In this document: positions 26,367 through 35,901 of the stretch, one piece after another | Layout of the letters: each line of letters begins with the position of its first letter | Numbering within the stretch: the first letter of the stretch is position 1 | From: Psychrobacillus sp. FSL K6-2836 | GTDB taxonomy: Bacteria; Bacillota; Bacilli; Bacillales_A; Planococcaceae | NCBI RefSeq assembly: GCF_038003085.1 | Contig: NZ_JBBOOM010000001.1 | Span: 124,001-188,000, forward strand | DNA length: 64,000 nt | Reading direction: 5' to 3' | The notes under the pieces: generated by a model | What the model was told of the DNA's origin: nothing | What the model saw: the letters and a program-made list of their open reading frames with translations, nothing else | The model's database searches: none | Made by a program: the position numbers and the translations under genes

Positions 26367-26843
26367 TTATAGCTCTTCATTATTTTGCAATTGTTCAAAA
26401 TCCAATTCAATCGCTGTTTTTGCTTTGTTTAAAAAATTTACAATGACCTCGTCACTGCCAAACAATTGAAAAATAGAAAGCAGTGGATTTTTCGGTTTAT
26501 TTATAGAAGTATAGATGAATTTTGTTATTTTGTCACCTTGACTTACTAATTCATATTCCGTTGTCATATTAAATCGGTTATTTAGAAGAAAACTTTCCTG
26601 AATAGCTTTGTAGTTAGGCTCATTTGTATATTTTTTTATCGTAATTTCATACTGCTCTATCAAAGATCCATTTTGATAGCTTTGATTTATCATTGTACCT
26701 ATAATTTCTTCCGTTTGATCAATGATTTCCTCATCTACTACTTTTGGAAATATCTTTTTCTTTTTGGATATGTCTCCGTAAAAATAAGACCACGCAAATT
26801 CAATAGGTACATGGAGTAAAATTTCTTTTTTCCATTTTTTCAT
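26367..26843 (-). CDS. SRPBCC-fold (START/Bet v1-like) protein
   Basis: A 158-residue protein beginning KKWKKEILLHVPIEFAWSYFYGD, the usual first strand and helix of polyketide-cyclase/START-like ligand-binding proteins, with a long C-terminal helix (FLNKAKTAIELDFEQL). No signal peptide. Ligand and role unknown. Sixteen bases downstream of the MOSC gene on the same strand, so probably co-transcribed. Confidence 0.65.
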   Translation of the reverse strand: MKKWKKEILLHVPIEFAWSYFYGDISKKKKIFPKVVDEEIIDQTEEIIGTMINQSYQNGSLIEQYEITIKKYTNEPNYKAIQESFLLNNRFNMTTEYELVSQGDKITKFIYTSINKPKNPLLSIFQLFGSDEVIVNFLNKAKTAIELDFEQLQNNEEL

Positions 26844-26859
26844 TGGTTTTCATCCTATT

Positions 26860-27510
26860 CTATTCTAGCTTCGATAACATCTTTTGGAGTTTGACTCTCC
26901 ACTCATCTGCTAGCTCATTTACTTTCAGAACATTTTCTATTCCTTCTTTTGAGTCTTTTTGATAAAAATAAATGGAATGAGCATAGGAAACAGTAATTTT
27001 TTCCGGATGTTCGAAAACTCGTTCGATACGATCTGCGTTAGTAATTCGACCTTCTTTAATAACACGACATAAATAACCAGTGTGACCAGTTTCAATCATT
27101 CGTTTCATCAGGGGTTTTACACCAGTTCTTTTATTGATCGTATTACAAGGTATTCTTCCTTGAGTTACTTCAATAATTGCCTCCCCAATGGAAAAGCGAT
27201 CTCCAATATGTATATTTTCTTCTAGCATATTTTCTACTAGCAAGTTTTCACCAATTGCACTTATGGGAAAATTCATTTGAAATTCCTTTGACCAGCTTCT
27301 GTAATGTTCCATGCTGTACATGCAAACCGCCCTGTCTAGACCACCGTGATGCTTTAAATCTGCCACCCCGTCATTATTAAAGCCATCCTTTGTCAAATAT
27401 GCTTCAGTTACTTGATTTTTAAATATTCCTGAACGAAGCTCTTCTCCTAACTCGTTCCTCACAGTTCTAGGTTTACCTATTGAAATTGCAATTAGTTTCA
27501 TTTCCTCCAA
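26860..27510 (-). CDS. MOSC domain protein (YiiM/YflK-like)
   Basis: A 216-residue protein with DLKHHGGLDRAVCMYSMEHY, AIGENLLVENM, IHIGDRFSIGEAIIEVTQGRIPCNTI (conserved Cys) and a C-terminal alpha-helical 3-alpha region. MOSC proteins bind molybdenum cofactor sulfur; E. coli YiiM detoxifies N-hydroxylated bases. The frame opens with TTG; GGAGGTG sits eight bases before it, while GGAGG is too near the later ATG (27501). Confidence 0.87.
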   Translation of the reverse strand: MEEMKLIAISIGKPRTVRNELGEELRSGIFKNQVTEAYLTKDGFNNDGVADLKHHGGLDRAVCMYSMEHYRSWSKEFQMNFPISAIGENLLVENMLEENIHIGDRFSIGEAIIEVTQGRIPCNTINKRTGVKPLMKRMIETGHTGYLCRVIKEGRITNADRIERVFEHPEKITVSYAHSIYFYQKDSKEGIENVLKVNELADEWRVKLQKMLSKLE

Positions 27511-27579
27511 TTTTCAAACACCTCCAAAATATTACTATAATCATAGCATATTATCGAAATAATCGATTACTTTTAATGC

Positions 27580-27611
27580 AAAAAAACAGACTCTCTTTTG
27601 AGAGCCTGTTA
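27580..27611 (-). terminator. Terminator of the second cold-shock gene
   Basis: On the minus strand AACAGGCTCTC-aaaa-GAGAGTCTGTT followed by TTTTT. Confidence 0.85.
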
Positions 27612-27633
27612 AAGTTAAGTTTTAGGTTTAAAA

Positions 27634-27834
27634 TTAAGCTTTAACTACGTTAGTAGCTTGAAGGCCACGTTGACCTTGCTCGATTTCAAAAGTTACTTCT
27701 TGACCTTCGTCAAGAGATTTGAAACCTTCGCTTTGAATAGCTGAGAAATGTACGAATACGTCGTCTCCGCCTTCACGTTCGATAAATCCGAATCCTTTTT
27801 CTGAGTTAAACCATTTTACTTTACCTTGTTCCAT
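27634..27834 (-). CDS. Cold-shock protein, CspB/CspA-like
   Basis: A 66-residue OB-fold RNA chaperone ([17 protein letters not shown] with RNP-1; DVFVHFSAI with RNP-2). ATG at 27834 is preceded by GAGGAGGAAA. The frame runs upstream to 27960 through the untranslated leader and should not be used. Highly expressed composition; the long leader is typical of cold-inducible csp genes. Paralogue of 25396-25599. Confidence 0.94.
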   Translation of the reverse strand: MEQGKVKWFNSEKGFGFIEREGGDDVFVHFSAIQSEGFKSLDEGQEVTFEIEQGQRGLQATNVVKA

Positions 27835-27944
27835 GTGTATTTCCTCCTCGTATGCAGCAGCTGCACACATTGTGTTACTATCCTTGCTCAACACTGTTAA
27901 GTAAAAGTGTTGCCACCTACTAACTAACCGAACAAAAATAATCC
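27835..27944 (-). promoter_or_regulatory. Long 5' leader of the cold-shock gene
   Basis: About 110 bases between the predicted start of transcription and the ATG, with a small AACACTG.../...AGTGTT hairpin. Long structured leaders in csp mRNAs switch shape with temperature; that role is inferred here. Confidence 0.5.
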
Positions 27945-27950
27945 TCTTTA

Positions 27951-27979
27951 AATATAACATGCATTCTAGGAATATGCAA
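27951..27979 (-). promoter_or_regulatory. SigA-type promoter of the second cold-shock gene
   Basis: Minus strand: TTGCAT, 17-base spacer, TATATT. Confidence 0.75.
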
Positions 27980-27994
27980 CAATTATACCCAATA

Positions 27995-28819
27995 TTATTT
28001 AGTGTTTTCTAATAATGCACCTATCGCTCCGCTATAGCCATGTTTATCTAAAAAGATTGGTTTTTTTAGCTTTAAAATCGTATAGGATTCAATGATTTGC
28101 TGGAGTAATTCATTGTCCTCCAAGGTAGTACCTATGTATATAATATCCTCCACTTGATGTGCATCTGCGACTTGGATACAAAGTGAAGCAACTACTTCTC
28201 CTATTATTCCTTGGACACCAGCTAACAAATCGGAAGAGCTATTATTGTTGTCAGTATTCAATGAAATACCACCAAAATTACTGGCTGTTAAGGTACCTTT
28301 TAAAGGGAGCTTATTATTTTTGTAAATGTCGCTTACTAATACATCAATTTTAGTCCTACTTCCTGCTAGAGATTGTTTTATGATCTCTTCAAAATCGGAT
28401 ATACCTGTTAATGCCATACCCAAACCAAGAAGAGTTCCACCTCCAATACCTGTACCGCCTAATCGTTTATGTATATTTTCTTCCATAATATGTATAGAGG
28501 TACCCGTACCAATATTCGCTATAATAGCAGCTTTAGGCTCAATTGATCCTAGCTTCATTTGATACATGACACCATTCATAGTCGCATCAAACTCAACTAT
28601 ATATGGTATTTCTTCACTTGAGCTAAAATGTACTTTTAATTGCTCCGCACGACCACCAGTGACGCAGATAGAAGCATTCGGATGATTAGTTTCAATCCAA
28701 TCCTTAACTTGTCGGAAATCTGATGAATGAAATCGTTCAAAGTTCATCTCATTATGTTCATTCCAATAAGCTATTTTTGTTAATGTTCCACCTGCATCAA
28801 TACCGATTCTAGTAGTCAT
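27995..28819 (-). CDS. coaW: Type II pantothenate kinase
   Basis: A 274-residue ASKHA-fold kinase phosphorylating pantothenate, the first step to coenzyme [13 protein letters not shown] (phosphate 1), [21 protein letters not shown] (phosphate 2) and [16 protein letters not shown] match the staphylococcal type II enzyme, which is not feedback-inhibited by CoA. A short Asn/Ser-rich insert (about residues 190-196) is seen. Same strand as the DUF4870 gene upstream. Confidence 0.9.
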   Translation of the reverse strand: MTTRIGIDAGGTLTKIAYWNEHNEMNFERFHSSDFRQVKDWIETNHPNASICVTGGRAEQLKVHFSSSEEIPYIVEFDATMNGVMYQMKLGSIEPKAAIIANIGTGTSIHIMEENIHKRLGGTGIGGGTLLGLGMALTGISDFEEIIKQSLAGSRTKIDVLVSDIYKNNKLPLKGTLTASNFGGISLNTDNNNSSSDLLAGVQGIIGEVVASLCIQVADAHQVEDIIYIGTTLEDNELLQQIIESYTILKLKKPIFLDKHGYSGAIGALLENTK

Positions 28820-28844
28820 TCTAATTCCCCTTTATGTTATGACA

Positions 28845-29153
28845 CTACTTTATCCATGATCCTACAATAGGATAGTTAAAGGTGTCTCCTGTAATCGCTT
28901 TAACAATTCCAATAATCGGAACTACAAATGCCATTATACCAAAAATGATAAGCATCGGAATACCGATTAGAAGAATAATTAAAAAGAAGGAAATAGTTAA
29001 CAATACAGCCATTACTAATTGAAACAGTACAGCTTGTATGGATAGCTTTTTAATTTCTTCGTCATTTACTACTAAAAATAAAATAAATGGTACTAGAAAA
29101 GGGGCAAACCATGTACTTGCATGAAGCAAGATTTTAAAACCTGTGTTTTCCAT
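28845..29153 (-). CDS. DUF4870 membrane protein
   Basis: A 102-residue protein with three or four hydrophobic segments (about 12-28, 40-60, 62-85), the layout of the DUF4870 family: a start LLHASTWFAPFLVPF, a middle NDEEIKKLSIQAVLFQL, and an end GDTFNYPIVGSWI. No known function. Between coaW and the amidohydrolase gene, same strand. Confidence 0.8.
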   Translation of the reverse strand: MENTGFKILLHASTWFAPFLVPFILFLVVNDEEIKKLSIQAVLFQLVMAVLLTISFFLIILLIGIPMLIIFGIMAFVVPIIGIVKAITGDTFNYPIVGSWIK

Positions 29154-29204
29154 TTTTATCTCACTCCTCTCCTACTTTTATACGGTTGCACTAGATGAAT
29201 AGTT

Positions 29205-30722
29205 TCACTTTTTCTTTTCATATACTACTTTACCCGCTACAACTGTCTTTTCTACCACAGTGGATAGAATGTTTTCTTTTTCAAGCACATTATCTAAAAT
29301 AGTAAAATCTGCATCAAAACCAGGTAATATTAATCCTCGCTTATTTTCTTCCCCTATAGCTTTTGCACTACCGGATGTATATAAGGATATTGCTTCAAAT
29401 ACTGTTAACTCCTGTTCTGGCAAATATGAATTATTAACAGCTGCATCTATACCAAGCAACGGGTCTGCTAGTTCGATTGGTGAATCAGATCCTCCTGCAC
29501 AATCGAAACCTTTCTTAAGTAGCGATTTCCAAGCATAAGCCCATTGTAATCTGGAAGATCCAATTCTTTCTTTTACCCATGGAAAATCGGAAGTGACAAA
29601 TATTGGTTGTATATCCAGTATTATTGGCAGCTTTTTCATTCGCTCAACAAGGTCAGCACGCAATACATTTACATGTATTAATCGATCTTTCTTCCCCTTT
29701 GGTACAGGATGTTTTTCTATTAAATCTAATATTTTCTCAACAGCTAGATCACCAATTACATGCACTGCAATATTTTCATTATAGCTGCGAGCCAATTTTA
29801 CTAGATCCTCTAGCTTTTCTGGGCTATGGACCTCAACGCCTTTTGTTCCTGTGTCGTCTGCGTAGTCTTCAGATAATAACGCTGTCCTGCCACCTAATGA
29901 ACCGTCAACAAATATTTTCATCGCTCCAAATTCGATAAAAGATGACGTTTGTTCTCCCTGCATTTGTTCAAAAACCGCATGATGTCGCAACAGATGAACT
30001 CTAAAGCCTTCTTGTACCGTTTCTCGATATGCTTGTAAAGGACCTTCATATGGTCCGTAATAGGCCATATCCTCTGTGTGAACCCCGGTTATACCTTTTG
30101 ACTTTAAGTCTTCTATACTAGTAGCTATAACCTTTTTCAAATGTTCAGTAGTATTCAATGGTATATGTTCTGTTATTAATTGCTGTGCTTCATCATAGAA
30201 AAGACCATTAAGTTCCCCGTTTTCATCTTTACCAATTACCCCTCCAATTGGGTCAGGAGTTTCTTTAGAAATACCAGCTAAATTCATTGCGGCTGTATTC
30301 GCTACTAAAACATGTCGACATACCCTTTTTAACACTATCGCCGTTTCAGCTATGAAGTCAATATCCGTACAAGTTAGCGGTCTGCCTTCTTCCAGTTTAT
30401 TGTCGTTCCACCCTTCCGTTATATACCATTTTTCGTTCGTAATATGAGAAGCTATGGTTTCTCTTATTTGTTTAATAGAAGTAAAAGTAGACAAGTCTAT
30501 ATAGGATAGCTTCTCCCCATGACCAATTAAGTGAATATGGCTATCAACAAAACCTGGATACATAGCACACCCATCTAGTGATTCCACATGATCCGCTAGT
30601 GGAAGAAGATCTTTTTTTAAACCGGTTTTGAGAATGATTCCATCTTCTACTAACACCGCTTCCGCAAAATCCTCTTCTGCTTTCATTGTGATAATATTTC
30701 CATTTGTCCATAGTGTTTTCAC
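29205..30722 (-). CDS. YtcJ-like metal-dependent amidohydrolase
   Basis: A 505-residue amidohydrolase-3 family enzyme: N-terminal composite sheet, then GFVDSHIHLIGHG (metal His pair), a (beta/alpha)8 barrel with GVHTEDMAYYG, IFVDGSLGGRTALL, AVHVIGDLAV, and GGSDSPIELADPLLGI (catalytic Asp), and a C-terminal FDADFTILD strand. Substrate unknown; relatives hydrolyse exocyclic amides or esters. Its start overlaps the stop of the DUF1836 gene by four bases, so the two are translated together. Confidence 0.9.
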   Translation of the reverse strand: MKTLWTNGNIITMKAEEDFAEAVLVEDGIILKTGLKKDLLPLADHVESLDGCAMYPGFVDSHIHLIGHGEKLSYIDLSTFTSIKQIRETIASHITNEKWYITEGWNDNKLEEGRPLTCTDIDFIAETAIVLKRVCRHVLVANTAAMNLAGISKETPDPIGGVIGKDENGELNGLFYDEAQQLITEHIPLNTTEHLKKVIATSIEDLKSKGITGVHTEDMAYYGPYEGPLQAYRETVQEGFRVHLLRHHAVFEQMQGEQTSSFIEFGAMKIFVDGSLGGRTALLSEDYADDTGTKGVEVHSPEKLEDLVKLARSYNENIAVHVIGDLAVEKILDLIEKHPVPKGKKDRLIHVNVLRADLVERMKKLPIILDIQPIFVTSDFPWVKERIGSSRLQWAYAWKSLLKKGFDCAGGSDSPIELADPLLGIDAAVNNSYLPEQELTVFEAISLYTSGSAKAIGEENKRGLILPGFDADFTILDNVLEKENILSTVVEKTVVAGKVVYEKKK

Positions 30723-31288
30723 TGCCTTGTCCCCTTTCTTAGTTCCGTTAATTCATCTACTAGAAGTTCAGCTGCTTTTCGATAAGCATTACTCATATTC
30801 GAAAGCGAAGCAATGAGTAAAATTAGTTTATCAGTTTCCTCTGTTTCCTGATTTTCCACTTCTATTTCATGGCTTTTCATTTCCTCAAGAAAGTTCTGAG
30901 CATTTTTTTGTTGGAGTTTCACCCAGGAATGATAAAATTTTTCTAATGGAAAGTCTTCCGTATCGATCTTTTCATTTATCGGCTCTAATACAGATTTAAT
31001 ATCCTTAATAGAAAGTGCGCCTTTTAACTGATATATCAAGCTGATCATCATAATATGGTCTTTGGAGTATTTTTTGTTTTTAATGGGTATAAATAATTTT
31101 CCTTTTGCATAATTATTGATCATCGTTTTGGTCAATACCTTTTCTTCTTCATTACGTAAAGACTCACTATATGTTGCATCAAATAACTGAATCACTTGGT
31201 CCATATACAAGTCGATAGTTGGAATATCTGCTTCATGTATAGTGGACTCCAAACCCAATTTTTGTGTGATTTCCTCAGATTTGCTCAC
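30719..31288 (-). CDS. DUF1836 domain regulator
   Basis: A 189-residue protein. The first two-thirds fit DUF1836 (B. subtilis YkrK type): an N-terminal MerR-like DNA-binding part (VLTKTMINNYAKGKLFIPIKNKKYSKDHIMMISLIYQLKG, counted as a motif across about 50-90) and a helical tail. Likely a transcriptional regulator of its own operon; overlaps the amidohydrolase gene (ATGA). Confidence 0.8.
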   Translation of the reverse strand: MSKSEEITQKLGLESTIHEADIPTIDLYMDQVIQLFDATYSESLRNEEEKVLTKTMINNYAKGKLFIPIKNKKYSKDHIMMISLIYQLKGALSIKDIKSVLEPINEKIDTEDFPLEKFYHSWVKLQQKNAQNFLEEMKSHEIEVENQETEETDKLILLIASLSNMSNAYRKAAELLVDELTELRKGTRQ

Positions 31289-31422
31289 TAAAATACCTCC
31301 AGTTTATACATTACGTTTATCATAACTTAAAATACATTCAAGGTAAACCTTGACTAAGTGTCATAATAGTAATACATTTATACGTAGTTACTGAAACTAC
31401 ATGAAGAGGTGGAGATATTTAC

Positions 31423-32070
31423 ATGAATACATATATTAGAGAGCCGTTTAATAGTCTGTCACACTTATTGGGAGCGTTATTAGGGGTAGTTGGACTAATC
31501 CTAATGTTAATGAAGGGATTTGAACTCGATAGTCCTCCCCTAACTTTAACTGCAATAGTTGTTTTTGGTGTTAGCATGATTTTGCTTTATACAGCATCTG
31601 CTACTTATCACTGGTTGATAGGAAAAGCTCACCATATACAATTTTTAAGACGACTAGATCATTCCATGATATATATTTTAATCGCTGGCACCTATGCACC
31701 ATTTTGCTTAATCACCTTGAATAACACTTCTGGATATGTCTTGTTTACTATTATTCTATTACTAGCAGCAAGTGGTATTTTGTTTAAAATGATTTGGTTT
31801 GATTGTCCGAGATGGGTTTCTACGGCTATTTATATCGGCATGGGCTGGATGATAATTTTCTTAGCACCTACACTAGCTGACTCTCTAGGTTCTACAGGAT
31901 TATTTTATCTAATTTTAGGAGGAGTCTCTTATACTATTGGAGGAATCATATATGGGGTAAAGCCAAATATTCCATTCATAAAGAAATTAGGATTTCATGA
32001 AATCTTTCATATGTTTATATTGTTTGGGACGTTGTTTCACTTTATCTGTATTTATGTATATGTATTGTAA
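31423..32070 (+). CDS. Hemolysin III/TrhA family seven-span membrane protein
   Basis: A 215-residue integral membrane protein with seven helices and the PAQR-fold metal ligands: SHLLGALLG at the start, SATYHW (His about 67), RRLDHSMIYILIAGTYAPF, and GFHEIFHMFILFGTLFHF at the end. Bacterial relatives take part in membrane-lipid/fluidity control; a hemolytic role is not implied. Ribosome site GAGGTGGAG. Monocistronic; convergent with the OsmC gene. Confidence 0.9.
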   Translation: MNTYIREPFNSLSHLLGALLGVVGLILMLMKGFELDSPPLTLTAIVVFGVSMILLYTASATYHWLIGKAHHIQFLRRLDHSMIYILIAGTYAPFCLITLNNTSGYVLFTIILLLAASGILFKMIWFDCPRWVSTAIYIGMGWMIIFLAPTLADSLGSTGLFYLILGGVSYTIGGIIYGVKPNIPFIKKLGFHEIFHMFILFGTLFHFICIYVYVL

Positions 32071-32105
32071 GAAGAACAGTGCAAAAAGTGGTTTGATCCT
32101 CTAAT

Positions 32106-32460
32106 TTCAAAACCTGTTTCTATCGTTTCAAAGTGCTTTGGACAGACGTTTTACTATAGAATTACCGAGTGAATTTTTAGTGAGTAATGGTTGTGACGGT
32201 CGCCTGCGCATCGTTCTCCCACAACTTTTAGAAAAAGGTTAGTGCGTTTTAAATAACTAGAAAACTGATAATTCCCTATTCATAAAGGAAGCTCAGTAAG
32301 ATGCAATTTCGTAAGCTAATTCGCTTATTTATTCGATATATACTAACAATTTTATTTATTTTCAATTGAAAAAGAAAAGGAGACCCCGCAGTAGCGTAGC
32401 GAAAGAGAAGGAACTGCCCTCGCTCAGCTAGAAAGCGTCCACATGTACCGGAAATCAGCA
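32106..32460. repeat. Interspersed repeat family A, copy 2 (degenerate)
   Basis: Shares with the copies at 3757 and 42071 the AAAACCTGTT...TATCG block, GCTTTGGACAGACGTT, ATTACCGAGT, and GATGCAATTTCG. It ends in a reverse-oriented GC-rich core (GAAAGCGTCCACATGTACCG). The central hairpin is decayed: TTGTGACGG is kept, the other arm is lost. It fills the gap between two convergent genes and contains no gene. Confidence 0.65.
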
Positions 32461-32526
32461 GGATTTGTTCCTTTTTGAAAGTTTTGTGAACACAGTGTTC
32501 AAGCTACTTTTTATATACTTTATTCT

Positions 32527-32568
32527 AAAAAAACTGCTTGTTGTGACATCCATCACAGCAAGCAGCTT
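32527..32568 (-). terminator. Terminator of the OsmC gene
   Basis: CTGCTTG-TTGTGA ... TCACAG-CAAGCAG, followed on the minus strand by seven T. The TTGTGA/TCACA core resembles the stems in repeat family A. Confidence 0.85.
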
Positions 32569-32582
32569 TCTTTGCGCTTATT

Positions 32583-33032
32583 TTATGGCGTTTGAACTCC
32601 CACTAGCAGTGTGGGTTCAAGCTCAATTTCTACATTGCCTTTTAGAGCTTTACTTATCATACAAGTATCTTCTGCTTTCACTAGTAATCGATTAGCCATT
32701 TTGGAGTCTTTTTCATTAACTATTACTAGTTTAGGTCGATGAATTATTTTTTTGTATGTAAAAATGCCATTCGTCACATCTACTACAGCAGATGATTCAA
32801 CAACGAGTGATACCTTTTCTATCTGACTTCTCTCTAGCATGGCAGCAAGTGTAATAATATAACATGTCGTGGCTGCTCCAAGGAGCATTTCGTCCGGATT
32901 TGTACCTACTCCTGGACCATCCATTTCTGGTGGGATTGAAATGTTTGTTTGAAGATTCCGCGCATGAACAGTTCCTATATCATTGCGGTTACCTGGCCAA
33001 TCTGCTTTTAAATGAAAATAATGTTCTGTCAT
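32583..33032 (-). CDS. OsmC/Ohr family peroxide-detoxifying protein
   Basis: A 149-residue protein with the two redox Cys of the family: Cys57 (GAATTCYIITLAAMLE) and Cys124 (KAEDTCMISKAL). It would reduce organic hydroperoxides with thiols. The MDGPGVGTNPDEMLLGA block fits the SACOL1771-like subgroup. ATG 33032 is preferred, because AGAGG is too close to the ATG at 33041. Own terminator. Confidence 0.87.
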   Translation of the reverse strand: MTEHYFHLKADWPGNRNDIGTVHARNLQTNISIPPEMDGPGVGTNPDEMLLGAATTCYIITLAAMLERSQIEKVSLVVESSAVVDVTNGIFTYKKIIHRPKLVIVNEKDSKMANRLLVKAEDTCMISKALKGNVEIELEPTLLVGVQTP

Positions 33033-33120
33033 CAATACCATTCCTCTCGTTCTTTTGCATATTCTATTGGAAATAATATAAAGTTCCAGTATGATTAATA
33101 AATGAAGGTAGGCGAATCAA

Positions 33121-33498
33121 TTGTTAAAAAATTATGGGAAAATTGCAATTTCGATTATTTTTATTTCTATGTTTTTACTTATTTTAGGTATTAAATATGT
33201 GTTGGGTCAAGACTTGGTTATTATGAACTTGCTTGCATTCGCAGCATTTTCAATAGTAATCGGTGTTTTAGCAGGTGCTATGTTGCTTTATAAGTTACGT
33301 AAAGCCTTTTATATATTCGCTATTGGATTACTAATTGGATTTTTTGAAATGTATCGTTCATTTATTACTGGACCAGAAGAATTTGGAGACCTTGCGGGAA
33401 TTCTTTCCTTATTTATCTTCACTGCATTTGGATTTGTGATTGGGTTAATCGTTGACGCTATATATTATTTACTAAGAAAGAACGAGCAAAAGGATTAG
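33121..33498 (+). CDS. Hypothetical four-span membrane protein
   Basis: A 125-residue protein with four hydrophobic helices (about 8-28, 37-58, 62-80, 92-118) and a short basic cytoplasmic tail (LLRKNEQKD). TTG start with GAAGGTAGG upstream. No family recognised. Its terminator overlaps the stop codon. Confidence 0.65.
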   Translation: MLKNYGKIAISIIFISMFLLILGIKYVLGQDLVIMNLLAFAAFSIVIGVLAGAMLLYKLRKAFYIFAIGLLIGFFEMYRSFITGPEEFGDLAGILSLFIFTAFGFVIGLIVDAIYYLLRKNEQKD

Positions 33499-33527
33499 AT
33501 ACTTTGATCCTTCCGCTCGTTTTTGCT
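33481..33527 (+). terminator. Terminator after the four-span protein
   Basis: AACGAGC...AGGAT ... ATCCT...GCTCGTT followed by TTTGCTTTT; usable on both strands. Confidence 0.75.
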
Positions 33528-33552
33528 TTTAAGTCGATATTCAATTGTTCTT

Positions 33553-35088
33553 TCATGATTTTGCAATTACTATATTATTACGCCCATTTGATTTTGCTTC
33601 ATAAAGAGCAATATCAATTCTTTGCATAGATTGGGTTAGCGTTTCCCCACATTTATATTCACCAACCCCTAAAGAAATAGTAAGTCTTTTATGAATAGGT
33701 GAAACAGAATCCTCTACAGTCATTCTTATACGTTCTCCCAGTATATATGCTTCTTGAATCTCCTTCTCTGGAAGAAAAATGAGAAATTCTTCCCCTCCAA
33801 GTCGAATACACTCTTCTTGTTCGACACAAAAGTCCTTCAAAATTTTAGAGATAAATTTGAGAACTTCATCTCCGGCAATATGTCCAAATTGATCATTAAC
33901 TTTCTTAAAATGATCGATATCTAGAATAAGTAAAGAAAACTTTACTTTTTGATCGAGAAATTTATCGAATAAAATATCTGCATATCTTCTATTTTTCAAT
34001 CCTGTCAATGGGTCTGTTACGGATATTGTCTTCATATTATCTACAGTTTCTTCCTGACGTTTCCTATAATTTTCAATCGTCTCCGTAAGTTGTTTTGCCT
34101 CGAAATACCAAGTAGGGATATCGAGGGATTCTTCTTGTTCATCCCTACCCCGTAACGTGTAAATGGCAAGTTTACGTAATGGTGAAGATAACTTAGTTGA
34201 TACGTAAAAAGCTGCAACTATAAAAATAAGTATAAACGGCAAAGAAAATGTAAAAATCGTTAACATTATTCCAGATAAAGGTTTTAAAGCACTTTTAAAT
34301 GGGGTCTGTGAGACTACCCCCCACCTACTTTTCTCAATGTATGTATAACCTGCCAGAAAGTTACTTCCAAGTGAATTATCTATTTGCAGAGCCCCACTTT
34401 TCTCTTCTATTAACTTTTGAACAACAGGGTTACTTTCAACAGATTCCCCTATTCTCGTTTTATCAGGATGATAAATCAGAGTTCCATCCCGATCAACTAC
34501 ATAAACGTAGGAACCGTCTTTAGAATAATGATCGGCAAGGATATGATGGATAAAGCTTTCTTCCTCCAAATAAATTGTTCCATTCAACATTCCTACATAT
34601 TCATTACTTCCATTAAATAATGGGGTAGAAATAAGTATTAGTAGTCTTCCTGTTTGCGCATAATACGGTTTAGAAATAAATGGTTCCTTCTTTATTAAGC
34701 CTTCCTTAACAGCATTGGAGTTAATTTTATTGCCAACAAGGCCTATATTGGGTGCGGTTGCAATCGCAATTCCTTGATGATCGATAACGGATAAAGAGTT
34801 GAAGTTCTTGCCGCTTATATTTAGTTGTTCTAATATATTGGTAACTGTATTAGGATTTTCTATATTCTTAACCACATCTGACTTTCGAGCTTCCAAGTTA
34901 TTTTGCAGAGATGAAAAAACTTCTTCCGTCATTTGAGCCAATTTCATAGAATACACTCTATTTTGCTCTAACGAATTTTCAATCAATATTTTCTTCGTTA
35001 CAAAATAACTTGAAGTTAGAGTGCTGAATACTATCCCAAGCATAGTAAAACAAATAAGCGATAAAATCCAAAACCTTAAAGTTCTCAA
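33553..35088 (-). CDS. Membrane diguanylate cyclase with dCache sensor
   Basis: A 511-residue protein: TM1 (about 8-30), an extracellular double-Cache sensor of about 240 residues (ends near FKSALKPLSG), TM2 (about 272-296), a short linker, and a C-terminal GGDEF domain starting VTDPLTGLKNRR. The active-site loop is GGEEF (431-435), so it should make cyclic di-GMP from GTP. No RxxD inhibitory site sits five residues before it, so product inhibition may be absent. Ligand unknown. Confidence 0.92.
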   Translation of the reverse strand: MRTLRFWILSLICFTMLGIVFSTLTSSYFVTKKILIENSLEQNRVYSMKLAQMTEEVFSSLQNNLEARKSDVVKNIENPNTVTNILEQLNISGKNFNSLSVIDHQGIAIATAPNIGLVGNKINSNAVKEGLIKKEPFISKPYYAQTGRLLILISTPLFNGSNEYVGMLNGTIYLEEESFIHHILADHYSKDGSYVYVVDRDGTLIYHPDKTRIGESVESNPVVQKLIEEKSGALQIDNSLGSNFLAGYTYIEKSRWGVVSQTPFKSALKPLSGIMLTIFTFSLPFILIFIVAAFYVSTKLSSPLRKLAIYTLRGRDEQEESLDIPTWYFEAKQLTETIENYRKRQEETVDNMKTISVTDPLTGLKNRRYADILFDKFLDQKVKFSLLILDIDHFKKVNDQFGHIAGDEVLKFISKILKDFCVEQEECIRLGGEEFLIFLPEKEIQEAYILGERIRMTVEDSVSPIHKRLTISLGVGEYKCGETLTQSMQRIDIALYEAKSNGRNNIVIAKS

Positions 35089-35187
35089 TAAAGCCCTCCT
35101 TTCTATGTAATTCTGATAAATATTTAATACCTATCATATAACATTAACACGAAAAAAACTACGACTAAACATAGTCGTAGTTTACGA

Positions 35188-35901
35188 TTAATGACCACCA
35201 AGGTAGGCCAGTTTAACTTCTTCACTATTTTGTAATTCCTGTGCTGAACCAGAAAGTACAACTCTTCCTGTTTCAATAACATATCCTCGACTTGCTATAG
35301 ATAGGGCCATATTAGCATTTTGTTCAACCAATAAAACGGTTGTTCCTTCACGATTAATATCCTCAATTACTTGAAATATTGTTTTGACCATTAACGGAGC
35401 AAGTCCCATAGAAGGTTCATCTAATAATACGAGTTTAGGCTTCGCCATAATAGCCCTTCCCATGGCTAGCATCTGCTGTTCTCCTCCAGAAAGAGTTCCA
35501 GAATGCTGTTTTTTACGTTCTAGTAATCTTGGGAAGATTTCATATACTTTTTGCATATCTTGGTGAATTCCTTGTTTATCTTTCCTAAGAAATGCACCTA
35601 ATTCTAAGTTTTCTTCTACAGTTAAGTTTGCAAAAACACGTCTTCCCTCTGGAACATGAGATATCCCAGCTTTAACAATTGATTGTACCTGTTTACCAGA
35701 AATTGATTTGTCAAGAAATTCTATTTTCCCATTTTTGGGTTTCAACAAGCCTGAGAGAGTTTTTAGCAAAGTACTTTTCCCTGCTCCATTAGCACCAATC
35801 AAGGAAACAATCTCCCCTTCATTAACTGTAATCGAAACATCACGCAGTGCTTGAATATTCCCATAAAACACATCTATGTTTTCCACTTTAAGCATTGTCA
35901 T
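35188..35901 (-). CDS. livF: Branched-chain amino acid ABC transporter ATPase LivF
   Basis: A 237-residue ATPase: Walker A GANGAGKST, signature TLSGGEQQMLAMGRA, Walker B LVLLDEPSMGLAP; the SMGLAP sequence is typical of LivF. Last gene of livK-livH-livM-livG-livF. Its start overlaps livG by 14 bases; ribosome site GAGGAAG. Confidence 0.95.
   Translation of the reverse strand: MTMLKVENIDVFYGNIQALRDVSITVNEGEIVSLIGANGAGKSTLLKTLSGLLKPKNGKIEFLDKSISGKQVQSIVKAGISHVPEGRRVFANLTVEENLELGAFLRKDKQGIHQDMQKVYEIFPRLLERKKQHSGTLSGGEQQMLAMGRAIMAKPKLVLLDEPSMGLAPLMVKTIFQVIEDINREGTTVLLVEQNANMALSIASRGYVIETGRVVLSGSAQELQNSEEVKLAYLGGH

Noticed and set aside
31423-32070. A toxin (hemolysin) gene
   Set aside because: The family name is historical; the sequence is a PAQR-type membrane protein and nothing here supports a cytolytic role.
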